64,000 bases of DNA. It comes from Brevibacillus choshinensis (lineage in GTDB: Bacteria > Bacillota > Bacilli > Brevibacillales > Brevibacillaceae). Made by a program: the position numbers and the translations under genes. Within the stretch, counting starts at the first letter, position 1; every line of letters starts with the position of its first letter. A model generated the notes under the pieces. It did no database searches. It saw only the letters and a program-made list of their open reading frames with translations, and was not told the DNA's origin. Shown here piece after piece: positions 52,558 through 61,681 of this stretch. The DNA lies in the NCBI RefSeq assembly GCF_016811915.1, contig NZ_CP069127.1, positions 3,695,001-3,759,000 of the forward strand, in the 5' to 3' direction.

Positions 52558-54993
52558 CTAAAGCAGTACGTACGGATCAACGTCAATCGTCATGAGTACT
52601 TTCTGCTGTTTGTTCCATTCTTCAAACGCCGCTGTAGCCTGTGCAAGCAAGGCAGACAGCTTAGGTTCATCCCGATATTTTAGCATGATCTGAAAACGAA
52701 ATCTATCCTTCACCCTCGCAATGGGCGAAGCGACCGGGCCCAGCAATATCGTCGTCTCCGCCAGACGCTGGCGCAAGTAATCGGCCATCGTGTGGGCTCC
52801 CCGGACGACAACCGGTACGTCCTCGTGGCTGAAGGTGATCAGGACCAGGCGGAAATAAGGCGGATAACCGGTTCTTCTGCGCTGGAGCATCTCATCCTGG
52901 TAAAATGCCGGATAATCATGCCGCGTCGCGTGCACGATGCTGTAGTGCTCGGGCGTGTAGGTCTGGATGACCACATCCCCTTCCAGCTCGTGCCTGCCCG
53001 CCCGTCCGCCGACCTGTGTCAACAGCTGAAACGTTTTTTCTGCCGCACGAAAATCGGGTAAATGGAGCGATGTGTCTGCGGCAATGATCCCCGCTAGCGT
53101 CACACGTGGGAAATCCAGCCCTTTTGCAATCATCTGTGTCCCCAGCAGAACATCACCCTGTCCCGCCCGGAATTTATTTAGCAGCTCTTCATGGGCGCCT
53201 TTTCGGGAAGTCGTGTCCACATCCATGCGTATGACGCGAATCCCCGGGAACAGCTTCGCCAGCTCTGCCTCCACCTTTTGCGTGCCTGTCCCAAAGAATC
53301 GGATGTGCTCGCTTTGGCACTCCGGACAATGGGCCGGCTGGGCGATCGTGTACCCGCAGTAATGACAGCGGGCAGTGTGGTTCGTCTTGTGGTACGTAAG
53401 GGAAATATCGCAATGAATGCAGCGCATGGTATAACCGCAAGAACGGCACATGACAAAGGTAGAGAAGCCCCGGCGGTTGAGGAAAATGACCATCTGCTCC
53501 TGTTTGACAAGCCGATCCTCGATCATCTCATGGAGCTTTCTACTAAACATCGAGCGATTTTCGGACTGGAGCTCTTCTCTCATGTCAACCACGTGGACAC
53601 TCGGCATCGGTCGGTTTCCTACACGCTCTGGCATCTCCAACAGCGTGTAGCGCCCTCTCGTAGCCAAAGCGTACGTTTCCAGTGCAGGAGTGGCGCTTCC
53701 CATAAGCAGGACGGCATGATTGCGCTTCGCCCGCCACAACGCCACTTCACGTGCATGGTAGCGAGGGGTTTCCTCCTGTTTGTACGAGGTTTCATGCTCT
53801 TCGTCAATGACGATCAGCCCGATATTTTGGAATGGGGCGAAGATCGCCGACCGGGCACCGACAACCACTTTTACCTGCTTGCGGATAATTTTACGCCATT
53901 CGTCGAACTTCTCTCCCTGGGACAGGGCACTGTGCAAGACGGCTACATCGGCTCCGAATCGTCCTTTGAAGCGTTCGACCATCTGCGGTGTCAAGGAAAT
54001 CTCCGGAACGAGAAAAATGGCTTCCTGCCCCTTTGCCAGCGTCTGCTCGATCGCCTCCAGATACACTTCCGTCTTTCCGCTTCCGGTTACGCCATGCACC
54101 AGAAAGGACGCGTAGCTCTGGCTCTGAATGGCTTGCAGAATGGGTGAGAGAACCTGCTCTTGCATCGGAGTAAATACTGGTTTGGCTTTTTCCGCAAAGC
54201 GCCTGTTGGCGTAGGGATCGCGATATACCTCGACCTGCTCGATCGCCAGCCAGCCTTTCGCCTCCAGACTTTTGAGCGGAGAACGCGTAATGCCCCATTC
54301 GTCCTTCAGCATCTGGATGGAAAACGACTGACCTTCATGCTGCGAAAACAGCTCGAGCACACGGCGCATTTGTTCCGCCCGAGCAGGCAGGGACGCTGCG
54401 GCCTCTGCCAGCTGAGCCGGGCCAAGCAGACAGCGAACGAACGATTGCTGTTTGCGGGTAATGCGGTCTTTGACCTGATATTCCGTCGCCAAAAGCCCGC
54501 TGCGAATCCACCCCGGCACGAGCAGGAACTCCTCGGGAAACTGCTTCTCCACCTCTGCCAGCGGCAAATGCCGTTTGCGATGAAGCTCCCAGAGCAATCC
54601 TGACCCTCCGCACGTCTCTTCGTCCAGATCATCCGTTGCCGTCAGCCATTTTTCCGCCTTCCCTTTTAAGACAGCAGGCAGCATCGCCTGTACGGCTGTC
54701 ACCCAAGGACACAAATACTGTTTGGACATCCACTCGCTCATGTCCAGAAGCTCCGGAGTCAGCGGCGGTGTATCATCCAGCACCTGTTCGACATCTTTCA
54801 AGCGATGGTTGTCCGCAAAATCGGCGTCATTTTCAGAAACGCCAACCACATACCCCTGAAGCTTGCGTGGACCAAACGGAACCACGACGCGGCTGCCTAC
54901 CTGAATCAAAGGGCACAGCCACGCAGGCACCCGGTAATCGAAGGGCCGGTTCGTTCGATTTACCGGCACGTCCACGATGATTTGCGCGATCAT
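52558..54993 (-). CDS. priA: Primosomal protein N' (replication restart helicase)
   Basis: The protein has 811 residues. An N-terminal 3'-DNA-binding domain (about 1-105) and winged helix precede the helicase core with GVTGSGKT at 301-308 and DEEHETSYKQEE near 394. Eight Cys in CRSCGYTMRCIHC and CHYCG ... CPEC bind two zinc ions. It loads DnaD/DnaB/DnaC helicase factors at stalled forks. It overlaps coaBC by 4 bases (ATGA). Confidence 0.96.
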   Translation of the reverse strand: MIAQIIVDVPVNRTNRPFDYRVPAWLCPLIQVGSRVVVPFGPRKLQGYVVGVSENDADFADNHRLKDVEQVLDDTPPLTPELLDMSEWMSKQYLCPWVTAVQAMLPAVLKGKAEKWLTATDDLDEETCGGSGLLWELHRKRHLPLAEVEKQFPEEFLLVPGWIRSGLLATEYQVKDRITRKQQSFVRCLLGPAQLAEAAASLPARAEQMRRVLELFSQHEGQSFSIQMLKDEWGITRSPLKSLEAKGWLAIEQVEVYRDPYANRRFAEKAKPVFTPMQEQVLSPILQAIQSQSYASFLVHGVTGSGKTEVYLEAIEQTLAKGQEAIFLVPEISLTPQMVERFKGRFGADVAVLHSALSQGEKFDEWRKIIRKQVKVVVGARSAIFAPFQNIGLIVIDEEHETSYKQEETPRYHAREVALWRAKRNHAVLLMGSATPALETYALATRGRYTLLEMPERVGNRPMPSVHVVDMREELQSENRSMFSRKLHEMIEDRLVKQEQMVIFLNRRGFSTFVMCRSCGYTMRCIHCDISLTYHKTNHTARCHYCGYTIAQPAHCPECQSEHIRFFGTGTQKVEAELAKLFPGIRVIRMDVDTTSRKGAHEELLNKFRAGQGDVLLGTQMIAKGLDFPRVTLAGIIAADTSLHLPDFRAAEKTFQLLTQVGGRAGRHELEGDVVIQTYTPEHYSIVHATRHDYPAFYQDEMLQRRRTGYPPYFRLVLITFSHEDVPVVVRGAHTMADYLRQRLAETTILLGPVASPIARVKDRFRFQIMLKYRDEPKLSALLAQATAAFEEWNKQQKVLMTIDVDPYVLL

Positions 54994-56219
54994 GACAGCT
55001 CGGACAGCGGACGCTTGGCCAGCTTCAGCAGTACCGCATCAAACAGCTTATCCGCTACGTCGCGCTTGCTCAATTTCTCGAGGTCAACCTGTTCTTTGGC
55101 CCTTGTCAGGAGGGTGACGATATTCGTATCGCTGCCCATTCCCGCGCCCTCTGTCAACACGTTGTTCGCCACGATCATGTCGAGATTTTTTCTCTCCAGC
55201 TTGTCCTGTGCATGCTTGATCACGTCCTGTGTCTCAGCTGCAAATCCGACCACAAACTGCTTGGTTTTTCTCTCCCCGATCGTCCTCAGAATGTCCGGCG
55301 CTTTATCCAGCTCCAGGACCAGCGGCCCATCGCCCTTTTTCATCTTGTGTTCCTGCACGGTTTTCGGTCGGTAATCGGATACTGCTGCGGACTTCACGAC
55401 AATGTCGCTGGCTGGCAAATGCTCCATCACCGCATCGAACATCTCCTGAACCGATTCCACGGCTACAAACTGGACACCAGCCGGTTTCGGCAAAGCAGTC
55501 GGACCACTCACCAGCACCACCTGTGCCCCTCGGTCTCTCGCCGCCTCTGCGATGGCGTACCCCATCTTCCCTGATGCATGGTTGGTGATGTAGCGAACCG
55601 GGTCGATTTTCTCGCGAGTCGGCCCCGCTGTGACCAGGACCCGTTTGCCCTGCAAATCTTGCGTCCGTGACTCTGCAAAAAAGGCAGCCACAGCCTCCAC
55701 GATCTCCTCCGGCTCCACCAGTCGCCCTTTGCCGATCCAGCCACAAGCCAAAAGGCCGACTCCTGGTTCCACAAAGCGATAGCCGTATTCCGCAAGCCTT
55801 TCCATATTCGCACGCACCGCTGGGTGATCGTACATGTTGACGTTCATCGCGGGAGCCACCATGACAGGCGCTTTTGTCGCGAGCAAAATCGTCGTGAGCA
55901 TTTCATCCGCGATGCCGTTTGCCATTTTTCCGATGATGTTGGCAGTTGCAGGCGCGACCAAAACCAGATCGGCCTTGTCCGCCAATTCGATATGGCTGAT
56001 GACATGCGGATCCGGTTCCTGAAAGGTATTTGTATAGACGTGTTGATGAGACAGGGCTTGAAATGTAGCTGGCTGCACAAACTGGAGCGCATTTTGAGTC
56101 AGTACGGCATTCACGATGGCGCCGGCCTGTGTCAGCTTGCTCGTGAGCGCCGCAGCTTTATACGCTGCAATGCCTCCTGAAATGCCTAGCACAATTCGTT
56201 TTCCTGCGAGCGATTGCAT
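54990..56219 (-). CDS. coaBC: Bifunctional phosphopantothenoylcysteine decarboxylase/synthetase
   Basis: The protein has 409 residues. The N-terminal FMN-dependent CoaC domain (about 1-180) has GISGGIAAYKAA, VVAPATANIIGK-type segment VLVAPATANIIGKMANG and MVAPAMNVNMYDHP. The C-terminal CoaB domain (about 190-400) begins VLVTAGPTREKIDPVRYITNHASGKMG. These are two steps of CoA synthesis. A -10 TATAAT at 56309-56304 near the preceding terminator could start the coaBC-priA-def-fmt-rsmB transcript. Confidence 0.96.
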   Translation of the reverse strand: MQSLAGKRIVLGISGGIAAYKAAALTSKLTQAGAIVNAVLTQNALQFVQPATFQALSHQHVYTNTFQEPDPHVISHIELADKADLVLVAPATANIIGKMANGIADEMLTTILLATKAPVMVAPAMNVNMYDHPAVRANMERLAEYGYRFVEPGVGLLACGWIGKGRLVEPEEIVEAVAAFFAESRTQDLQGKRVLVTAGPTREKIDPVRYITNHASGKMGYAIAEAARDRGAQVVLVSGPTALPKPAGVQFVAVESVQEMFDAVMEHLPASDIVVKSAAVSDYRPKTVQEHKMKKGDGPLVLELDKAPDILRTIGERKTKQFVVGFAAETQDVIKHAQDKLERKNLDMIVANNVLTEGAGMGSDTNIVTLLTRAKEQVDLEKLSKRDVADKLFDAVLLKLAKRPLSELS

Positions 56220-56325
56220 TCGCTTCTCTCCTCTCTTCCCTTTCGTAGAAAACTAGGCTGCGCAAAAGGCGGAGCCATAGCTGCTCTTATGCTGGATAGG
56301 ATTATTATAAATTCCTATCTGTGCG

Positions 56326-56355
56326 AAAAAAACAACCTGCATGAGGTTGTTTTTT
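56326..56355 (-). terminator. Terminator of the yicC-remA-gmk-rpoZ operon
   Basis: AAAAAACAACCT (56327-56338) pairs with AGGTTGTTTTTT (56344-56355); T-run on both sides. Confidence 0.85.
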
Positions 56356-56367
56356 AGGGTGACATCC

Positions 56368-56574
56368 TTATTTGCGAGCGTCCAAAAATTCGTGAACCAA
56401 CTCATCGGAGATAAATTCCTCCAGAGCTTGCCCCACAAACTTTTTGGATTTCGGTCTTACCACTTGCAACTCGCTGTTTTCTCGAAGCTGGCGTGCACGC
56501 TTGGACGCCACCGTTACGAGGATGTATTTGCTGTCTGCCTTTTTGGTCAATTCATCAATGGATGGGTACAACAT
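56368..56574 (-). CDS. rpoZ: RNA polymerase omega subunit
   Basis: The protein has 68 residues. [28 protein letters not shown] is the omega signature; [15 protein letters not shown] ends the conserved helix pair. It helps fold and hold beta-prime. It starts 4 bases after gmk. Confidence 0.95.
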   Translation of the reverse strand: MLYPSIDELTKKADSKYILVTVASKRARQLRENSELQVVRPKSKKFVGQALEEFISDELVHEFLDARK

Positions 56575-56577
56575 GAA

Positions 56578-57198
56578 TTATTCGACCTCCTTTAACCATT
56601 TGCGATACTTGTGAACCTGACGCTCTTTTTTCAGATGCTCCGCCGTAATAATCGCCTGAATCCGATCGCACGCCGATTCGATGACGTCGTTGACGACAAC
56701 ATAATCGTAGTGATCCATCAGCTCAATCTCGGCACGGGCGACTTCCATCCGTTTGCGAATGACTTCTTCGGTCTCTGTGCCTCGTCCGACAATACGGTTC
56801 TCCAATTCATTCAGATCAGGAGGAGCGAGGAACAGAAACGTCCCTTGGGGAAAACGTTCCTTGACCTGCAAAGCACCCTGAACTTCAATCTCCAGAATAA
56901 CATCTTTTCCAAGAGAAAGCATTTCATCTACAAACTGACGGGGGGTTCCGTAATAATTCCCTACGTATTCCGCCCATTCCAGCAGCTCGTCGTGCTCAAT
57001 CATCTGACGAAACTCTTCCTTGGATTTAAAAAAGTAATTAACTCCCTCCACTTCTCCTGGACGCGGAGCACGAGTGGTGGCAGAAACGGAGTAAATCAGC
57101 TCAGGCATACGTTCCCGAAGCGCTTTGCACACCGTTCCTTTCCCCACTCCTGCAGGTCCAGAGAGAATCAGAAGGAGACCGCGATCAACCATGGTCAT
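56578..57198 (-). CDS. gmk: Guanylate kinase
   Basis: The protein has 206 residues from an ATG at 57198 (GTAGGAG upstream; a longer frame has no site). P-loop [32 protein letters not shown] (GMP site) and [15 protein letters not shown] are complete. It makes GDP from GMP. Gene order remA-gmk-rpoZ is standard for Bacillales. Confidence 0.96.
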   Translation of the reverse strand: MTMVDRGLLLILSGPAGVGKGTVCKALRERMPELIYSVSATTRAPRPGEVEGVNYFFKSKEEFRQMIEHDELLEWAEYVGNYYGTPRQFVDEMLSLGKDVILEIEVQGALQVKERFPQGTFLFLAPPDLNELENRIVGRGTETEEVIRKRMEVARAEIELMDHYDYVVVNDVIESACDRIQAIITAEHLKKERQVHKYRKWLKEVE

Positions 57199-57214
57199 GA
57201 TTCCACTCCTACAT

Positions 57215-57475
57215 TTATTCGTCCGATTCGTCATCTTTGGTCGTCAGTCGCTGTGCCACTGTCTCTGGCTGGACTGCAGACAAAATCACGTGATCGCTGT
57301 CAGTAATGATAACCGCACGTGTCCGTCTTCCATAGGTAGCATCTACGAGCATATTGCGGTCGCGCGCTTCCTGAATGATCCGTTTGATCGGAGCTGATTC
57401 CGGACTTACGATAGAGATGATGCGGTTTGCATTCACAATGTTCCCAAATCCAATATTGATTAGCTTGATTGCCAT
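57215..57475 (-). CDS. remA: Biofilm/extracellular matrix regulator RemA
   Basis: The protein has 86 residues from the ATG at 57475. It matches RemA (YlzA): [31 protein letters not shown] (key start INIGFGN), [19 protein letters not shown]. RemA forms ring oligomers that bind DNA and activate matrix genes and osmoprotection in B. subtilis. Lies between yicC and gmk. Confidence 0.95.
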   Translation of the reverse strand: MAIKLINIGFGNIVNANRIISIVSPESAPIKRIIQEARDRNMLVDATYGRRTRAVIITDSDHVILSAVQPETVAQRLTTKDDESDE

Positions 57476-57499
57476 GACGGCCCAGCCCATCCTTTCATC

Positions 57500-58390
57500 C
57501 TACTCAACATTCTGCACTTGCTCTCTCATCTTCTCCAGCTCAGTCTTGATTTCGACCGCCAGATGCTGAATGCGCAAATGATTGGCCTTGGAAGCGATCG
57601 TATTCGCCTCTCGATTCATTTCCTGCAACAGGAAGTCCAGCTTGCGTCCTACCGCCTCATCTTTTTCAAGCTGTTGGCTGAATTGATGGCAGTGGCTCGC
57701 AAGCCTCGTGATTTCTTCACTGATGTCACTTTTCTCCGCGAAGAAAACCACTTCTTGGGCCAAGCGCTGCTGATCCAGCTCGAAAGGAGCTTGCGTCGCC
57801 CATTCGTTTAGACGCTGCTGCAGACGACTATGATATTCCTTTGTGCAAGAAGGTGCCAACTGGCGGATTTCCTCCAGCCACGTGTTGACGGAAAGCAGCC
57901 TGTGGACCAAATCAGCTTGAAGCCCTTCGCCCTCGACTGTTTTCATGGACAGCAGATCTTCCGCCGCTGCGTTGACCACGCTTTGCACCCATTCAGCTAC
58001 TTCATCTCGATCTGTTTCCTGTGTATCATTGGTATGTATCACGCCAGGGAAAAGCAACAAATCCTTAGCGGAGAGTGGCGTTTCCAGTGAAAAGCGCTGG
58101 TCCATCTCGCGCGACAGCTGCAGGAATTGTTCGGCTACGTCCCAATTGATGGCCACCGCCGATGAGATCGCATCATTTTCCTCAAGGGAAATCGTCACAT
58201 CCACACGCCCGCGCCGTACGTATCTGGCGACCTGCTTGCGGATTCGATCTTCCAGCATGTTCCAGTTCTTGGGCAGCCGCACCAGGATCTCTTGAAACCG
58301 GTGATTGACAGCACGAAGCTCCACCGCGAGCCGCATAGAGCCCTTCATTTCATCGACTCGTCCATACCCTGTCATACTTCGAACCATCAT
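57500..58390 (-). CDS. yicC: YicC-family endoribonuclease
   Basis: The protein has 296 residues; the start is an ATG at 58390 or the next one. MVRSMTGYGRV and the end LLQEMNREANTIASKANHLRIQHLAVEIKTELEKMREQVQNVE (final block QEMNREANTIASKA, KTELEKMREQVQN) are the YicC_N and DUF1732 domains. YicC proteins are multimeric RNA endonucleases that target small RNAs in E. coli. First gene of yicC-remA-gmk-rpoZ, as in B. subtilis (yloC). Confidence 0.93.
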   Translation of the reverse strand: MMVRSMTGYGRVDEMKGSMRLAVELRAVNHRFQEILVRLPKNWNMLEDRIRKQVARYVRRGRVDVTISLEENDAISSAVAINWDVAEQFLQLSREMDQRFSLETPLSAKDLLLFPGVIHTNDTQETDRDEVAEWVQSVVNAAAEDLLSMKTVEGEGLQADLVHRLLSVNTWLEEIRQLAPSCTKEYHSRLQQRLNEWATQAPFELDQQRLAQEVVFFAEKSDISEEITRLASHCHQFSQQLEKDEAVGRKLDFLLQEMNREANTIASKANHLRIQHLAVEIKTELEKMREQVQNVE

Positions 58391-58423
58391 TTTCACTTCC
58401 ACAGAGGTAAAATCAATTAATTA

Positions 58424-58453
58424 ATTATAGGAGACAACTCTTGGCAGTGTCAA
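58424..58453 (-). promoter_or_regulatory. Promoter of the yicC-remA-gmk-rpoZ operon
   Basis: On the minus strand TTGACA (58453-58448), 18-base spacer and TATAAT (58429-58424), a near-perfect sigma-A promoter. Confidence 0.85.
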
Positions 58454-58594
58454 CCGAGTAGGCCTTGTAAGCCTGCGCGTGATGAGACAACGAAGTTCCT
58501 CCCCGGTTGCCTTTATGCTACACTGTGACTGGCAGCAACTCTCATGCTGGCCGAGATTTAGCATTCATTTTTTCTTAGATTGAGGTGAACAATC

Positions 58595-60325
58595 GTGGCT
58601 TTTGACGGCGTAGTTACCCGTGCAGTCGTGCGGGAGTTACATAAACTTGTGGGCGGACGCATCTCCAAGATTCATCAGCCCCATCATACGGATATTGTCA
58701 TGCAGGTACGGACTCAAGGGGAAAACGTAAAGCTGCTCCTCTCCGCCAACCCGACCTATCCGCGCATTCATACGACCACGGAGGAGTTTACCAATCCTCT
58801 GGAAGCTCCGATGTTTTGCATGCTGCTGCGTAAGCATTGCGAAGGCGGGATGATCGAGTCGATCCAACAGGTGGGGATGGAACGTGTGATCCACATCGAT
58901 GTACGTACCCGAGACGAGCTCGGGGATACGGTTACCAGACGGATCATCATGGAAATCATGGGCAAGCACAGCAACATCATTCTCATGGAGCCAGAATCGG
59001 GCATGATCCTCGACAGCGCACTGCACGTGACCATGGCGATCAGCCAATACCGACAGGTCGTTCCGGGCAAGAGCTATGTCGCTCCCCCAAGCCAGGACAA
59101 GCAAGACCCCCTTTCCGTGACAGAGCCAGCCTTTCTTTCTTCGATCGATTGGAACAGCGGCAGACTGGACAAGCAAATGGTCGATGCCTTTACGGGGATC
59201 AGCCCTCTCTTGGCGAAGGAAATCGTCTACCGGGCAGGACTGGCAAACCGAGAGTCGCTGTGGAGCTCATTTGCGGGAATCATGCACGCGATCAGGGAGC
59301 ATGAATACGCTCCCGTTATTGTAGAAACCAAGGACAAAGCGAACTTCCATGTCGTAGCCCTGACGCATTTGACCGAAGAGGCTTCTGTCAAGCCTTTCTC
59401 TACCGTCCAGCAGTGCCTCCAAGCGTTTTATGAAGGAAAAGCCCTGCGCGACACAGTCAAACAGAGAGCTCACGACTTGATCCGCTTTGTCACAGGAGAG
59501 CGGAACAAGAATGAGAAAAAGATCGAAAAGCTGGAATCCACGCTGCAAGAAGCGAGGGACGCCGATCAGTTTCGCCTCTACGGCGAGCTCATCACCGCGA
59601 ATATGCACCAAATGAAACGAGGCGACACCCAGCTCGTCACCGTCAATTGGTACGATGAAGCCGGAGGGACCATCACGATCCCGCTTGATCCGCTGAAGAC
59701 TCCCTCGGAGAATTTGCAGTCGTACTACAAACGCTATAACAAAGCGAAAAACAGCATGCAGGTCGTTGGCGAGCAAATCGAACAGGCACAAGCAGAGATT
59801 CAGTATCTGGATGGCTTACTCGTCCAGCTGTCCCATGCCACGTTGAAGGATGCCGAAGAAATTCGCGAGGAATTGGTGGAGCAAGGCTACGTCCGCGATC
59901 GCAAAAAGCGCGGGCCCCGCAAGAAAAAGGATGTCCGCCCGGAGCTTGAGGCCTATCGATCTACGGACGGCACTGATATTTTGGTAGGGAAAAACAACAA
60001 GCAAAATGAGTACTTGACCAACAAGCTGGCAGCCCCATATGAAACGTGGCTGCATACCAAAGACATTCCAGGTTCTCACGTCGTCATCCGCTCACGTGAG
60101 GTTTCGGAGCAAACGCTGCTCGAAGCTGCAAATCTGGCTGCGTATTACAGCCGCGCACAGCAAGGCAGCCAAGTGCCTGTTGATTTTACACTGATCAAGC
60201 ATGTGAAAAAACCGAGTGGAGCCAAACCGGGATACGTGATCTACGAACAGCAGAGGACCTTGTATGTAACCCCTGACCCAGCACTGATCCAGCAGCTGAA
60301 AATGAACGCCACCCGGGGTGCATAG
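58595..60325 (+). CDS. rqcH: RqcH, NFACT-family ribosome quality control factor
   Basis: The protein has 576 residues with a GTG start after GAGGTG. NFACT-N (about 1-190, FDGVVTRAVVRELHKLVGGRISKIHQP), helix-hairpin-helix (MVDAFTGISPLLAKEI), a long coiled coil (about 300-435) and C-terminal NFACT-R (about 455-555, GKNNKQNEYLTNKLAAPYETWLHTKDIPGSHVVIRS) are in order. On obstructed large subunits it recruits tRNA-Ala to add C-terminal alanine tails for degradation. Older names: FbpA/YloA. Divergent from yicC. Confidence 0.94.
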   Translation: MAFDGVVTRAVVRELHKLVGGRISKIHQPHHTDIVMQVRTQGENVKLLLSANPTYPRIHTTTEEFTNPLEAPMFCMLLRKHCEGGMIESIQQVGMERVIHIDVRTRDELGDTVTRRIIMEIMGKHSNIILMEPESGMILDSALHVTMAISQYRQVVPGKSYVAPPSQDKQDPLSVTEPAFLSSIDWNSGRLDKQMVDAFTGISPLLAKEIVYRAGLANRESLWSSFAGIMHAIREHEYAPVIVETKDKANFHVVALTHLTEEASVKPFSTVQQCLQAFYEGKALRDTVKQRAHDLIRFVTGERNKNEKKIEKLESTLQEARDADQFRLYGELITANMHQMKRGDTQLVTVNWYDEAGGTITIPLDPLKTPSENLQSYYKRYNKAKNSMQVVGEQIEQAQAEIQYLDGLLVQLSHATLKDAEEIREELVEQGYVRDRKKRGPRKKKDVRPELEAYRSTDGTDILVGKNNKQNEYLTNKLAAPYETWLHTKDIPGSHVVIRSREVSEQTLLEAANLAAYYSRAQQGSQVPVDFTLIKHVKKPSGAKPGYVIYEQQRTLYVTPDPALIQQLKMNATRGA

Positions 60326-60374
60326 CAAATGGTGGTACGTTCATACTAAGAGCAAGAAAGGAGGTGTTCGTTCT

Positions 60375-60719
60375 TTGAACATCTTGATCAAGCTCTTGGT
60401 TAATGGAATCATCGGAATCCCAGGACTGATGTGGTCGGGAACGTCACTGACATTCGCCGTTTTGACCAGCATCGTTGTCAGCTTGATCAGCTATGCGGTA
60501 GGGGATTCCATGATCCTGCCACGAACGAACAATATCTTTGCGACAACTGCTGACTTTCTCATGGCTTTCGCCTTATTTTGGATAAGCAGCTATGTTTTTG
60601 GACAACCCTATTCGTTATCAGGCATTTTGTTGACGTCGTTCGTCATTGCCGTAGCTGAGTACTTTTACCATTCGTACTTGCAGCATCGCGGCGTCCATCA
60701 TTCTAAGCATCCGGGCTGA
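60375..60719 (+). CDS. DUF2512 (YndM-like) membrane protein
   Basis: The protein has 114 residues from a TTG at 60375 with AGGAGGTG 8 bases upstream. Four hydrophobic segments are seen: LIKLLVNGIIGIPGLMW, TFAVLTSIVVSLISYAVGD, NNIFATTADFLMAFALFWISSY and GILLTSFVIAVAEYFYHSYL. The conserved GDSMILPRTNN loop identifies DUF2512, a Bacillales family of unknown function. The first hydrophobic segment may also act as signal anchor. It follows rqcH after 49 bases. Confidence 0.82.
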   Translation: MNILIKLLVNGIIGIPGLMWSGTSLTFAVLTSIVVSLISYAVGDSMILPRTNNIFATTADFLMAFALFWISSYVFGQPYSLSGILLTSFVIAVAEYFYHSYLQHRGVHHSKHPG

Positions 60720-60751
60720 TGCCTCATCATACTTTTGGAAGGGGGATCGGG

Positions 60752-61258
60752 ATGAACGTCATTGGCATCATCCAGACCGACTTAAATGAATTTAGCGTCT
60801 TGTTCGACCAACCGCAAGGCGGCGGACAAGGTGGAGGGAACCAGCAACAGTCGCAAGGGCAAGGGCAAGGACAGCAGCAACAAGATAACCAAGACAGCGA
60901 TTCCATGTTTCTGAGCTTCCTGGATGAGCAGCCGAGCAGTCAGGAAGGTAATCATGGAGGCGGCGGTGGCAATGGCGGCGGCGGAGGTGGAGGTCAGCAA
61001 CAGCAGCAGAACGGCCCCCAAGAAATGACCGTCCGGATCAAAGGCATCCCTGAAGGGCAAAAAGCGAACTTCCTGCAAATGTATCAAATACTGCAGGATG
61101 CTCAGGACTCCCAATCCTTGTCTCAATCATTGACGATCGTAAATCAGGGCGATCAACAAGACGGTCAAGGTCAGGGACAAGGGCAGCGCCAGCGACAAGG
61201 GGGCAGTGGACAAGATCAAAGCCACGGCTCCGGCAAGCAAAACAAGGCGACTCACTAG
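60752..61258 (+). CDS. Gln/Gly-rich low-complexity protein of unknown function
   Basis: The protein has 168 residues from the ATG at 60752 (GGGGGATCGG upstream). It starts NVIGIIQTDLNEFSVLFDQ. Three low-complexity tracts of Gln, Gly, Asn, Asp and Ser (about 20-60, 66-90 and 130-168) surround one ordinary-looking block, EMTVRIKGIPEGQKANFLQMYQIL...AQDSQSLSQSLTIVNQ (about 92-132). No signal peptide or membrane helix. The composition is that of prion-like or coat-type proteins. The reading frame is genuine: strong ribosome site, no stop, terminator after. Monocistronic or tail of the rqcH run. Confidence 0.7.
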   Translation: MNVIGIIQTDLNEFSVLFDQPQGGGQGGGNQQQSQGQGQGQQQQDNQDSDSMFLSFLDEQPSSQEGNHGGGGGNGGGGGGGQQQQQNGPQEMTVRIKGIPEGQKANFLQMYQILQDAQDSQSLSQSLTIVNQGDQQDGQGQGQGQRQRQGGSGQDQSHGSGKQNKATH

Positions 61259-61300
61259 CCTTTGCTCTTCCCTTCCCGCTGCAGCGGGCTGGCTGCTTTC

Positions 61301-61352
61301 CAAACAAAAAACCACCTAGAACATCATCATGTTCCAAGTGGTTTTTTGTTTG
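61301..61352. terminator. Strong bidirectional terminator after the Gln/Gly-rich gene
   Basis: A 15-bp outer stem (CAAACAAAAAACCAC with its complement) with inner GAACAT/ATGTTC. T-runs exist on both strands, so it can also end a minus-strand RNA from 61.6 kb. Confidence 0.85.
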
Positions 61353-61353
61353 G

Positions 61354-61590
61354 TCTTCTATTTTTCACTCCAAGAGCTCATTGATTACAGTCCAAGCCCC
61401 CGCTCTGCCGTTGACCTCATGTTTCTATAACCTGCGCTCACACAGGTGGGTGACCCTTCCGCACTTCTGCCTTCCCATGCATCCTAAAAGGAGGTGGGCC
61501 TGACTTCCATGACGAGATTCCGTCTCCCGAAAAACACGTATAAGGTTAGAAACATTTACGGCCTTACGTACATCGCAGGATCTTGATACG
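61354..61590 (-). ncRNA. Candidate structured non-coding RNA
   Basis: This stretch has no credible gene but dense pairing. On the minus strand a promoter TTGAGC (61622-61617), 17-base spacer, TAGAGT (61599-61594) would start near 61587, and the bidirectional terminator at 61301-61352 would end it, about 285 bases. Stems include ACGUAAGG/CCUU-ACGU, GAGA/UCUC, a long arm AGUC-AGGCCC / GGGCUU-G-GACU enclosing ACCUG/CAGGU, and closing UCAAGA/UCUUGG. Two A:C or C:A mismatches on the plus strand are G:U pairs on the minus strand, favouring minus. A T-tailed hairpin at 61635-61681 argues for the plus strand instead. I could not match it to a known RNA family. Confidence 0.4.
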
Positions 61591-61634
61591 TCTACTCTAC
61601 CACAGATTGCTTTATCGCTCAACGGATATTCTTC

Positions 61635-61681
61635 CCTAAGAAAGGATTTCCGGATCTGATCCCTTAGGCCTTTCTTTTTTT
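61635..61681 (+). terminator. Plus-strand terminator-like hairpin overlapping the hydratase stop
   Basis: CCTAAG (61635-61640) and GGAT (61644-61647) pair with ATCC (61659-61662) and CTTAGG (61663-61668), followed by TTTCTTTTTTT on the plus strand. No plus-strand gene ends here, so it may end an RNA from the gene-free region. Confidence 0.5.

Noticed and set aside
53191..54147. Plus-strand frame of 318 codons
   Set aside because: Antisense to the helicase core of priA.
61482..61585. AAAAGGAGGT followed by a short ATG frame on the plus strand
   Set aside because: Only 23 codons, spacing of 13 bases, and it lies inside the stems of the candidate RNA; too weak for a gene call.
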